A program made the position numbers and the translations under genes. Source: Candidatus Ichthyocystis sparus (lineage in GTDB: Bacteria > Pseudomonadota > Gammaproteobacteria > Burkholderiales > 2013Ark19i). Taken from it: DNA of 64,000 nt. The stretch is from contig NZ_FKII01000080.1 in assembly GCF_900078745.1 (NCBI RefSeq), forward strand, positions 1-64,000, written 5' to 3'. Every line of letters begins with the position of its first letter. The stretch's first letter is position 1. This document shows positions 1 through 9,901 of this stretch, one piece after another. The notes beneath the pieces were generated by a model, which did not search any database, was not told the origin of the DNA, and saw only the letters and a list, made by a program, of their open reading frames with translations.

Positions 1-1035
1 ACTAACTTCAGTATCTAAAGTAGAATGACCGTACCCACACTCCAGTATAATATATATCGGGCTTTATACTTTGACTAGTTGTTTATTGCCCCCATAATGC
101 AGCCGGGTTCAGCATAGAATTACTAACTACCGATAATTTAACTAGTGTGTGCGCAATTTTTAGTATGGCGGATAATAGTTAAACATAATTATTAATTGCT
201 TTGCTCTTGTTATATTTTTCTGCTTCTTTACAGCAAATTAATGATTAATGAAGCAGTTATGTAAGGACATACATGTTTTTGAATAAGCAATCGCCCACAG
301 TGCTTATATTAAATGTGATAGACGTGGCAATGTTATTTTGTTATTAATAATGAATAATGTATTTGTCTATATGCTAATCACACATATTTGTGTGCTATGA
401 TAAAAATGCTAAAATCAATTACTCAGGTTGACACAAAAAAATAACAGTAGGTATACCATTCTGTACCAGATAAACCCCACCTAACTGATAGTTGTGAGTT
501 CTTACTCTGCTGATAATTTTCATATCGCTTCTAATCTGTTAATCCCGATCTGTTGTTGACCCCGTCTAGTGTTCTGAGTGTATAAAATTGATGGCATATT
601 GCCTATTAGTACAGCTTTGCCGATAGTCAATAAAGACGTAGTGGCATCTAGATCACGAGGGGTAGAATAAAAGAGATTAACTATTAGTTTGTAATATTAC
701 TAATAAATAAGAAGTGTCATTTACAGAGTGGTGCTGAATTTGTTTCTCCAGGGACTAACATTCGTGATCATAGATGCAATTAAGTATCAGTGATATGCTG
801 CGATAGCTTCGGTAAAGCTATGTTACATAATTTCGCCTTACCTTTCTTCTAATTCAGAATAAATTAATTTTCGTGTTCATTATATTTGAATTGAAGCTAT
901 AATTTTTTCTTTACATGTAAATAATAATTATGATTGCACTGCAATCTACAACCATTTTTATACTTGCTATATCCAATGTAAGTAGTTTTTTATCATATGC
1001 ATAATAATAAAGATCTAGTTAGAATAACTCCTGAG
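1..1035. repeat. Partial intergenic spacer repeat (left-most copy)
   Basis: No gene is visible. The stretch matches the left two thirds of the other array spacers: the box near position 10 (cagtatctaaagt), the aatgaagcagttatg box near 247, the cacgaggggtagaataaaag box near 655 and the aataataaagatctag box near 1003. It then breaks directly into the coiled-coil part of the neighbouring decayed gene. The roughly 1.3 kb of spacer normally found between the aataataaagatctag box and a gene end are missing, so a deletion is inferred. Confidence 0.6.
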
Positions 1036-1039
1036 TGTA

Positions 1040-2773
1040 GGGTTGTTGCACGTAGGGATCTTGTCCAAGTTCTACTATCTAATCTCCTCGCTCTTACTTT
1101 TGCTAGAGCTCTATTTATATTTAGCTCTTTCAGTATATCTTTTTTCGCCTCTATCTATGACGCTGTTGCTCCCGACATTATTCTACCTTCCCGTACCTTT
1201 CTCTCCACCTAGACTCATCTCGTATACTTTCACCCTATACAATTCTAGATCTAGGTTTTGTCTTGCGTCCTTACTCCATTTAGCTCTAATTCTAGCCTTT
1301 CCATATCTGCTGGCTGTTCTTGTTTTCTCCCCCATCTCTCTTTCTTCGCTAGCTCTCTTCTCATTCTTGCTGATCTATTTTTCACTAACGCTCTCTAACT
1401 CTTTCCGCCTCTTACTTCTTTGATTTTTCTCTGACTGTTGTTTCTTCTAGTTCTGATCTTTTTCTTGCCTTTCTCTCCCTATTTGTCTTTTCTGGCTTCC
1501 CTTTCTCTGCTATAGCTTCGTTTTGCTTTTTCCCTTGCTTGCTATTGCCCTTCATCTAACTTCCCCGTTGGTTTTCCTCGTTAGTTCTTTGTTTCTTATT
1601 TTCTCCATCTTTTTAGCTTCTTTAAGCCCTGGCCGTGAGCTTCTTCAAGCTCCACAGCCATCAGTAGCTCTAGTTCTATCGAGAGCTTCAGCTCTAGCTT
1701 TCTTGCTCTTACTCTTACTACTTCTGGCTCTATTGCACTTTCTCCAACTACCACTTTATCTAATTCTCTCTTTCTCGCTCTAACTTCCTCCAGCTCTCTT
1801 TTTATTTCTTGCAAGTTTGATGGTATCGCTCCCAGAATTGTACTTATTGTTTTCTTTTGCCCCATAATTACTTCTAACTCTTTATCAATTTCTTCCATGC
1901 TTGAAGGTGCCGCTGCCTTTGTTTCTCTCGTACTCTCTCCCACCTTGTTTTTTTACTTTCTCTAGATTCATTTTCATAAGTTTAGCCATGTGTAAAGCTG
2001 CTTTTATTCCCATTTCTTGCGCCTCCCTTTCTAGTTCTTGATTGCACAATAAATCTTTCTGAATTTTAGAAAGTTGATTTACTATGCCTAAAACGATATG
2101 AGACCGTGGAGTGCCATGAAACATACTTCTAAGCAGCACTTAACTAGATTTCATTCCCACCTCTATTAAGCTAAATCTGGTGTTAACATGAGCCCTTCAT
2201 CGGAGTTTATTGTGCCCCGTTCTGGCGTATTTGGCACTTGCTCATGCACAGTCAGTATATAAACCTTTCACTGCTACTGCCTTTGGTGCACTTATTTCGG
2301 TACTATCCGTAGTATCTACAACTTCTACTACTGCTGACAGTACTACCTCAAGTTGAGGTTCTTCTATGCTATCCAGAAGCGCTCGTATTGTTCTCTCTTG
2401 TTAGAGACCATAAGAGCAAGATTATAACCGCCACCGCTAAATCGGACTGTAGAGCTAGTCCTCTCTCTCCTATTTCTCTACGAACAAGTGCTTCATGCGT
2501 ATCTATAAGTTGAGCTGCCAAACTTGATATATGAGAAGCCTGAGGGGTGCCATAAAACATGCTTCGAAATATCATTTCACCAGGACGTATCCCCAACGAT
2601 AGTGCTAAATGTGGCACTAATATAAAACCTCCTGCCTAAAAATATCCTGTGCCTTGTTCTAATTCTAATGAGTCCGACGATTGTGACTGCTTACCTACAC
2701 CACTTTGTTCATCCTTGCCACACAGACCACTTTCTGCATTACTTGTGTTACTTAATTTACTTTTCATTGGCAT
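1040..2773 (-). pseudogene. Decayed copy of the LGMxPG / coiled-coil family
   Basis: Reading leftward from the start at 2773 (or 2767) gives MPMKSKLSNTSNAE, the family N-terminus, and then an in-frame TAG at 2636-2638 just before the first module. Module 1 is readable at about 2617-2400 (PHLALSLGIRPGEMIFRSMF) and runs out of frame after RREIGE. A second module start is visible near 2150-1990 (RSMFHGTPRSHIVLG), and coil of class B follows in another frame at 1943-1596. The left end lacks the conserved class B C-terminus and joins spacer sequence. Several stops and frameshifts make it a clear pseudogene. Its upstream element is still present at 3135-3150, so it probably decayed after duplication. 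Confidence 0.8.
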
Positions 2774-4560
2774 AGATTACTTATTTCTTGTTTTTTTTCT
2801 TCTGTTGAAACATACCGCAGATGATCCTTACTGTAGTTGATATCAAGCTTATTTTTATAATTTAATATACCCGTTAGAACGTACCTGACCACACTAACAA
2901 AAGTACCCTAAACAAATACAGGTCCACACATATAAAAAATAAATTGACCTTAATTACACACTGAGTAGCGTACACTTATCATGCTGAGTCTAGTAACTCT
3001 TTTCAATAATTAGCACAGCCACCTATACATTAGGTTCAGTTGTTGTAATCATCTTCGTAGGTTTACTGATAGCCATATCACTAGTCCTTATCAATTAGAG
3101 TAGTTTTCTAAATTTTCTAAATCTAATTCCAAAACTGTAATTTATTTGATTCCATTACGTGTATTTTTAAATATTTTTCACGTTAAAATAAGTAATCATT
3201 GTTTGAGCATAAAAAAAACTGCACCTAATAGCAACAACAGTAAATTCATTTTTAACTAATTTTGCTTCAATATACAAAGCTGAATGACCGAACCTGTACT
3301 CCAGTTGATATGTTTTGTATATGGTAGTAGTCTCACTAGAACATCATTAACATTTCTCGCTCAGGCGCTCAGGTATTACTTCTAGGATAATTGCAATTGC
3401 CACCACTAATCATTATTAATGAAGCAGTCACGCGTTAGCGCACCCGTCTTTGGATGAGCAATGACTCAACACTGAGCTCTATGCATCTACAAACTAATTT
3501 AACAAACATATGACAATATTGTTTTGACAGTGTATTTGTCGATATAGTAATTACCTCATTTGTGTACCATGACCGAAGCACTAAAGTGACAGTAAGTGGC
3601 TCAAATTAAAAATTAATGATTGCTATACGTATTCTATTTCAGTTAAACCCTGCCCAACCAATGGACGTGAGATGTACGTTTTTGCTTTGCCAAGGATTTT
3701 TGTACTGCTTCTAACATGTTACCCCGGACTCTCATTATCCGTATATAGTAGTTGGCGGTATATGGCTTATCATCAAATAATTGCTCACTGGTAACAAATG
3801 CAGAGGTGGTGCCTAGATCACAAGGGGTAAAAGATTAACTATTAGTTTATAATATATGGAATGGTGCCGTTTATAATGTTGGATTTCTTTTAAAAATTGA
3901 CTTTTCGTAGACAAAAGCACATCATGATGTATTGATATTGCACAGAACCAACGATTACACGCATAATCTTTTCTTAAATTCCTGAAATTGATTTTGAACC
4001 CTGTGCTCCAACTACTCACCAAGATAAACTTTTTATTCATACTATCTGTATTTATCTGTGATGTTTTACTGTGCTGTTCTGTTTCTAGATCTGTTTTATG
4101 CGTAAACTATTGTTAAACTGATACGCTTCTTAACAAAACACACCAACTTAGAACTGTACTAAACGACATTTTGACACATTTTATTTACCTCAATTTCAAG
4201 TACGCAATCTACTTCTTTGCCGATTTCGTTAATAAAAACTTGCCCTCTAATGAAGCCGATTCTTAAGCAAAACTTAACTAAGTTACATCTTTAACACTAG
4301 AGATAAATTTGCACTTATTGCAACGATACCCAAGACTATGTACCCAGTCGAAAGTACTATCGGAGGTGTATTGACCCTGGATGTGACTACCTGTCTATCG
4401 TTATTTCACAACATAATGCTTGGCCTATATAAATTACTTAATTATTTTCACTACGATAGTAGATGACTTAACTTTATATTTAATATAGATCAATACAACA
4501 AAGGCAACGCATCTAATACTACCCCCACTAAAATTTCCATATCTCTTCTTCCCATTTACT
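2774..4560. repeat. Array spacer between decayed copy 1 and gene at 4984
   Basis: No gene is supported. A 75-residue minus-strand reading frame at 3813-4040 is not conserved in other spacers and is treated as chance. The sequence matches the other spacers throughout. Recognisable boxes are the element at 3135-3150, the tatacaaagctgaatgaccg box near 3270, the cacaaggggtaaaagattaac box near 3818, and the region near 4090-4250 (gtactaaacgacattttgac, tacgcaatctacttc). Confidence 0.65.
3135..3150 (-). promoter_or_regulatory. Conserved upstream element, copy A
   Basis: The plus strand reads ctgtaatttatttgat, so in gene direction it is ATCAAATAAATTACAG. It lies 368 bp upstream of the start of decayed copy 1 at 2767. 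The flanking 200 bp also match the blocks in front of the other family genes. Confidence 0.5.
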
Positions 4561-4983
4561 ATTTCTTATACTATATTACTACTACTAATCCAGATCTTGC
4601 TCTACAACTATTAATCCCTCTGACGCTGGAACTAATCCCTTACTCTTACTATAGTTCCATTTCTATTTAGCTCTTTCAGTCTATTTTTCTTAGCCTCTAC
4701 CTATGTTGCGGTTGCTCCAGGTACACTCCACCCTTCCATATCCACCTACCTATATTCATCGCGCACGCCCTTACTCTATCTAATTACAGTCCTATACTTT
4801 GCTCTTGCACTATTACCTCATCTAATTCTAACTCTTCCTCGGTTGCTGTTACAGTCCTATGTAGCTACCACTATTCTAGCCCTCTAGTCTTTTATTGATT
4901 TCTCTTCCTCTTGATTCTTGTATTACTACCATTTCCGATGCCATCTAGGGTTGATATGTTGCTCGCTTTTCTTCTTGCTCTTG
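4560..4983 (-). pseudogene. Decayed 3' continuation of the gene at 4984: tail and class B coil remnant
   Basis: Just past the stop of the 4984 gene, another frame reads EMVVIQES on the minus strand and ends at a TAG at 4876-4878. This matches the in-frame C-terminal tail TEVVAMQES of the gene at 47370. Further left (about 4590-4760) the sequence resembles the class B coil end of the genes at 9902, 14401 and 34620, with the same order of words such as ttgctctacaac and tatttagctctttcagtc, but broken by indels. The ancestral gene probably continued through both parts. Confidence 0.55.
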
Positions 4984-7419
4984 CTATACCCCTAGAACTA
5001 GTACTAGTAGAGTTTTCAGCATTTCCACTTCCTCTTCCCTGGCCCTTCTAATTGTCTCTGTTCTATCTGACACTAGAGAGGTGGTTATCATATTCATTGT
5101 CTCTGTCTTTTTCGCTTCCATTTTCCCTAACCATAACTCTAGCTCCAGTTCTAACTTTCTTACTCTCGCTCTTATTCCCTCCAGTCTAAGCATTAGATTT
5201 AGTTCTACATCACTTCTTGATTCCTCTTTTCCCTCCTCTCTCAATCTATTTAGCTCTATTTTTCTTCTATTTCTGTCTATTCTTGCCTCTATCTCTTTCT
5301 TTTTCACCGTCAACCTATCTAGCTTTATTTTTAGATCTAGACTTTTACCTTTCGCCGCCACTGTTGCTCTTACTTTTGCTAGCTCCTCCTCTATCACAGT
5401 CTTTTTCATTCTAACTTTATCTAGCTCTTCCTTGCTTGTCCACATTTCATACATAAGTTCTTGTGCCACTAGTATTTCTAGCTCTTTCTCTAGAGAGTTC
5501 CGTCTTTTTTCTCTTGATATTGCGCTGTTTATATCTCGCATTAAATTTTTCTCTCTAGTTACTACTTCATCCATCTCTGTTGTAGCACATCCCTCTCCGG
5601 CTTGCTTTAGTTCTTTACATCTCTCTCTTACTTTCTCTAGTTCTTTCTCCATTTCTTGCAAGTTTTCTGTTCTCGGTCCTACTAGCACCTCCATTAGTTC
5701 TCTCTTTACTTCCGTTATATTTGTATCTTCTATATCTGTTCTTCCTAAGCTTAATGGTCTCGCCACCTCTAAATTTCCTATCATTCTTTCTGTAATTTCT
5801 CTTGCTGTACTTTTTACCCTTTCTAGCTTTACCCCCCTACTTACAGCTACATCTATAGATACCCTTAGCTCTTCTTCTCGTTTCTTAGCTGCTGACTTTT
5901 CCCTCCTTTTTGCTGCCTCTTCCTCTTTCTTCCTCAGTTCTTCCTCTTTCTTTCTCAGTTTTTCTTCTTTTTCTTCCTCTTTCTTCCTCAGTTTTTCTGC
6001 TCTTTCTTCCTCTTTCCTTTTTTTTCTTTCTTCTTGCTCTTTCGTGTATAGTTTGGTCCTCGATTTCACCAATTTCCTATTTCTCTCTTCTTCTAATTCT
6101 GGTAACAATTTTTCTTCTGGTCCTGTTGCAGATTCTTCTATTATCATTGTAGGTACTAACGCTGTAGGTGCTTCTATGCTGGCCTTCAGAGCTTTTAATA
6201 ATTCTTCGTTAGTTGTTATAAGAGAAGCAGTATTTTCGCAACCGGGGCCAATTACTTCCTGGCGCGCTACACCAGCTATTTCCAGTTCTAGATTGCGCAA
6301 TAAATCTAGCTGAATTTCTGAAAGTTGATTTATCACGCCCAAAACGGTATTGGATTGAGGAGTATTATAAAACATACCTCGAAATAGCATCTGATCAGGT
6401 TGCATTCCCAGCGATTGTGCTAAATCTGCGGGCAAAATTAATCCTCCATGAGAAGGGGAACCTCTGCCACTTTGCTTTGCTACAATTGGGGTTTGCTGCG
6501 CATACGGCGCACCTGGATCTTGCCAAAGCGATGCACCTGGGTCTTGTGGGTACGGTGCACCTGGATCTTGCCAAAGCGATGCACCTGGGTCTTGTGGGTA
6601 CGGTGCACCTGGATCTTGCCAAAGCGATGCACCTGGGTCTTGCGGGTACGGTACACTTGGGTCTTGCCAATGCGATGTACCTGGGTCTTGCGGGTACGGT
6701 GCACCTGGGTCTTGCCAATGCGATGTACCTGGGTTTTGCGGGTACGGTACACCTGGGTCTTGCCAATGCGATGCACCTGGGTTTTGCGGGTACGGTACAC
6801 CTGGGTCTTGCCAATGCGATGCACCTGGGTTTTGCGGGTACGGTACACCTGGGTCTTGCCAATGCGATGCACCTGGGTCTTGCGGGTACGGTACACCTGG
6901 ATCTTGCCAATGCGATGCACCTGGGTCTTGCGGGTACGGTGCACCTGGGTCTTGCCAATGCATATAACCCACACTCCCTTCTGTCACCACTGCCGGTGCT
7001 GCTGCAGGTGCAGGTATTTCTACGCTATCCATCAGCGCTTGTATCACTAACGCGTTACGTTCCGCAAGATCCATGGACTCCATGACACCAGCTTGACCGA
7101 CGGAACTACTTCCCTCTCCTGATCCACGGCTAAGCAGCGCTTCTTGTCTAGTTAAAAGTTGAGCCACCAAAGCTGATACACAAGGAGCAAGTGGGGAGCC
7201 ATGAAACATACTCCGAAATATCCTTTCACCAGGCTTCATTCCCAATATTCGTGATAAATGTGGATCTAATAAGAACCCTCCTGCCTCAGTAGATCCTGTG
7301 CTTTGCTCTAATGATAATGCACTTGACGGCTGTGCTTGCCCACCTAGACCACCTAATCCATCGTCACTACCATTAAGACTACTCGCTTTACTATTTGAGC
7401 TACTTAATTTCCGTTTCAT
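4984..7419 (-). CDS. LGMxPG-module coiled-coil protein with 16-residue DPG repeats
   Basis: This is an uncharacterised family protein of 811 residues. I prefer the start at 7419 (MKRKLSSS), which puts AAGGA at 7430-7434, 10 bases upstream. The alternative start at 7425 adds MP and leaves only 4 bases. In order it has a Ser-rich N-terminus, module 1 (residues ~48-138, RILGMKPGERIFRSMFHGSP), ten 16-residue repeats alternating SHWQDPGV and PYPQDPGA (~153-312), module 2 (~333-440, SLGMQPDQMLFRGMF), and a class A charged coil to the end (LMLRLEGIRARVRKLELELE, LWLGKMEAKK). There is no signal peptide or membrane segment, so it is either cytosolic or exported by a Sec-independent route. The C-terminus (LLVLVLGV) is out of frame with the tail seen in the paralog at 47370, so it is probably frameshifted near 4990. 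Function unknown. A scaffold or secreted effector is only an inference. Confidence 0.9.
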   Translation of the reverse strand: MKRKLSSSNSKASSLNGSDDGLGGLGGQAQPSSALSLEQSTGSTEAGGFLLDPHLSRILGMKPGERIFRSMFHGSPLAPCVSALVAQLLTRQEALLSRGSGEGSSSVGQAGVMESMDLAERNALVIQALMDSVEIPAPAAAPAVVTEGSVGYMHWQDPGAPYPQDPGASHWQDPGVPYPQDPGASHWQDPGVPYPQNPGASHWQDPGVPYPQNPGASHWQDPGVPYPQNPGTSHWQDPGAPYPQDPGTSHWQDPSVPYPQDPGASLWQDPGAPYPQDPGASLWQDPGAPYPQDPGASLWQDPGAPYAQQTPIVAKQSGRGSPSHGGLILPADLAQSLGMQPDQMLFRGMFYNTPQSNTVLGVINQLSEIQLDLLRNLELEIAGVARQEVIGPGCENTASLITTNEELLKALKASIEAPTALVPTMIIEESATGPEEKLLPELEEERNRKLVKSRTKLYTKEQEERKKRKEEERAEKLRKKEEEKEEKLRKKEEELRKKEEEAAKRREKSAAKKREEELRVSIDVAVSRGVKLERVKSTAREITERMIGNLEVARPLSLGRTDIEDTNITEVKRELMEVLVGPRTENLQEMEKELEKVRERCKELKQAGEGCATTEMDEVVTREKNLMRDINSAISREKRRNSLEKELEILVAQELMYEMWTSKEELDKVRMKKTVIEEELAKVRATVAAKGKSLDLKIKLDRLTVKKKEIEARIDRNRRKIELNRLREEGKEESRSDVELNLMLRLEGIRARVRKLELELELWLGKMEAKKTETMNMITTSLVSDRTETIRRAREEEVEMLKTLLVLVLGV
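6490..6970 (-). repeat. 48-bp tandem repeat, 10 units, inside the 4984 gene
   Basis: Ten units of 48 bp encode SHWQDPGVPYPQDPGA with substitutions V/A, D/N, A/T and H/L. Adjacent units are nearly identical, which suggests recent slippage or unequal crossing-over. Because 48 is divisible by three and the unit lacks stops, several other frames on both strands are also open here. Those are by-products. Confidence 0.95.
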
Positions 7420-7425
7420 TGGCAT

Positions 7426-9901
7426 GGAGTCCTTATTATTTCATTGTTTTTTTTATCTCTATTTTCACTCTGTTGATACCACGAGCTGTATACAAACCCT
7501 TTTACAATCAATACCAAAGATTGCTTTTTGACTTAATATACTTTTTTTCAGGTCAAGATTGATCTACACTAATGAAAAAACATTCATTCTCAACAAAAAT
7601 ACTGCTCATGCACATATTATAAAAAATAACTTTGAAGAAGGCGCAGCCTCTACGCGAGCCGGCTTTAACTATATCTAAGCACATACAAGTACACGTCTAT
7701 CATGCTGAGTTAGTAAAGGCTCTCTTTCAATTGGTATTGCTACCTACACATTAGGCTCAGCTGTTGAAACTATCTTTGCGGGCTTGCTGATAGTAATATT
7801 ACGAGACTTTAGCGTAAATTAATTGGCAGGTATCTTCTCAATTTTCTAAATATAATTAAAACTCTGTAATTTATTTGGTATTTTTCTTGTATTTTTAAAG
7901 ATTTCTCATGTAATTATTATTAATAATCATGCGTAATTTTTTGTACATGAAATACAACTACACCCAACAGCACCGACAGCAAATTTTCATCTTCAACTAA
8001 TATTGCTTTAGCATCTAAAGTTGAATGGTTGTACCTACACTCTAATGAATATGACCTTATAATGACCTTATATCTCGATTAATTGTTTGTTGTTCCCATA
8101 ATGAAACTAGGTTCAGTAGAACACTGCCAAACTATCAGTGCAGTCTCGTCGGTATACGTAATTGTCAGTATGGCGTACAATAAATAAATTCTGTTCATTA
8201 TTATTTCCCCCACTTCTGTGATATTCTTCTGATTTTCTACAGTAAGTGCATGGAGTTAGTGTTGGCTGACCCTATTCTAGAATCCATTATCCAGGTATTG
8301 CTTTTAGAATGATTGCAATTGACTCTAATCATATTAATGAAGCAATTATGTGTGAACACACCAGCTTTTCAACAGGCAACATCCCAGAGTCGTGTTCTGT
8401 ACTGTGAAATAATTTAACAACAATAAATAATACTTTTAATAATGTATTCGATGGTATAGTAATTACCCCATTTGTGTACTATGACCAAAATGCTAAGGCA
8501 AACGGTAACTAAAGTTAATACAAAAAAACCAATTATCAGTACACATATTCTATATCAGACAAAATCTGTCTAACTAATGACCATACGTTTTTACTCTGCT
8601 AAGAGGGAATTTTTGTGCTGCCTCTAACGTGTTAATCCGATCTGTTATCCATGTCTGGTATTTTGATCAGATGAAGTAGGCGGCACGTGGCTTATTAGTA
8701 CAGTTTTGCCTATTTTCAATAAAGACAGAGTAGTGACGGGATAATTAGTGGTAAAAATTCACCGCTGGTTCATGATATATGAGACAGTGCCGAATTTGTT
8801 CTTCCAAAAACTAACTTTTTGTGAATATTTATGAAAGTAAAATAGTAGTGCTATATTGCGATACGATAAAGCCACACCCTATAATTATGTTTTACATTTT
8901 TTAATTTAGAACAGGTTTTCTGCGTTCATTACATTACGAATCGTAAGCTGTGATTACCCCTTTACGCATATAAGTAATAATTCTGATCACACTGCAGCTC
9001 ACAACCATTTCTGCATTTACGTATATCTAATACGGACGGTCCCCCATCCCACACGTAGCAATAAGGGTAACCTAGGTAAAATGCTTCTTAACAATAATGA
9101 TACTGCAAGGAAATTTTAATCTTATAAGTACTAACCATACGGTTATACTACTAGCAAGGAAGAATAAGAAATAAGCAATGCCGTTTTCGTAATCCTGATT
9201 TTATATTTTACAGTGTACCGACCTCCAAGGCAACACAGGCTCTCTAAAAATTGCTCTTGAACTTTGTGTTCCAATTACTCACCAAGACAAGCCTCATATT
9301 CACACTACCTGTACTTGTATGCGATGTTCTACTATGCTGCTTTGTTGCTAGATATACTATACACATGAGCTACCGCTAAACTGATATAAGCCTCTTAACA
9401 AAACACACACCGGCCCAGAACCGTACTAAATGGCACTTCGATATTTTATCTGCCTAATATCAATCGCAAGTACGTAATCTACTTCCTTGCCGATCATATT
9501 AAATACATTAACCACTCCGTCTGAAAACTTGCTCTACTGAAGCCAATTCTTAAGCAATACTTCACCAGAACACGTTCTTAGCATTAGAGATAAATTTGTA
9601 CTCATTTGAACCCTACCTAAGGATCACGTACATTGTTCGAGTACTACATACAAGAAGAGTACATTGATCTTAGATCAAACTACCTGTCTATCGTTATTTT
9701 ACAACGTACCACTTAGTTATTTGCATCACGAGGATACAGGCCTTACCATACCACATTTGATATAGAGCAATACAATAAAGGCGCACCTCCTGCATCTCCT
9801 AATACTCATCCGTACTAAGGGTTCAATACTTCTTCTATTACTGCCCATATACTACTTCTATCATTTCCATATCCTTTCTTCCCATTTATACTTCTACTAT
9901 C
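7426..9901. repeat. Full-length array spacer (about 2.5 kb)
   Basis: No gene is seen. This is a good reference for the complete spacer. From right to left in gene direction it carries the sequence following the upstream gene, and ends with the 5' region of the 4984 gene. Shared boxes include the catgctgagttagtaaaggc block near 7700, the element at 7864, the atctaaagttgaatgg box near 8013, the aatgaagcaattatgtg box near 8336, the gacgggataattagtgg box near 8735, the tactaaatggcacttcgata box near 9424 and the tacaataaaggcgcacc box near 9771. Confidence 0.65.
7864..7880 (-). promoter_or_regulatory. Conserved upstream element, copy B
   Basis: Gene direction TACCAAATAAATTACAG, 445 bp upstream of the 7419 start. 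Between it and the gene lies the shared block containing catgctgagttagtaaaggc (plus-strand reading). Confidence 0.55.

Noticed and set aside
5081-6313. 410-codon plus-strand Ser/Phe/Leu-rich frame
   Set aside because: It is the complement of the class A coil. Purine-rich Glu/Lys coding on the minus strand leaves long Ser/Leu frames on the other strand. Similar shadows occur opposite every array gene.
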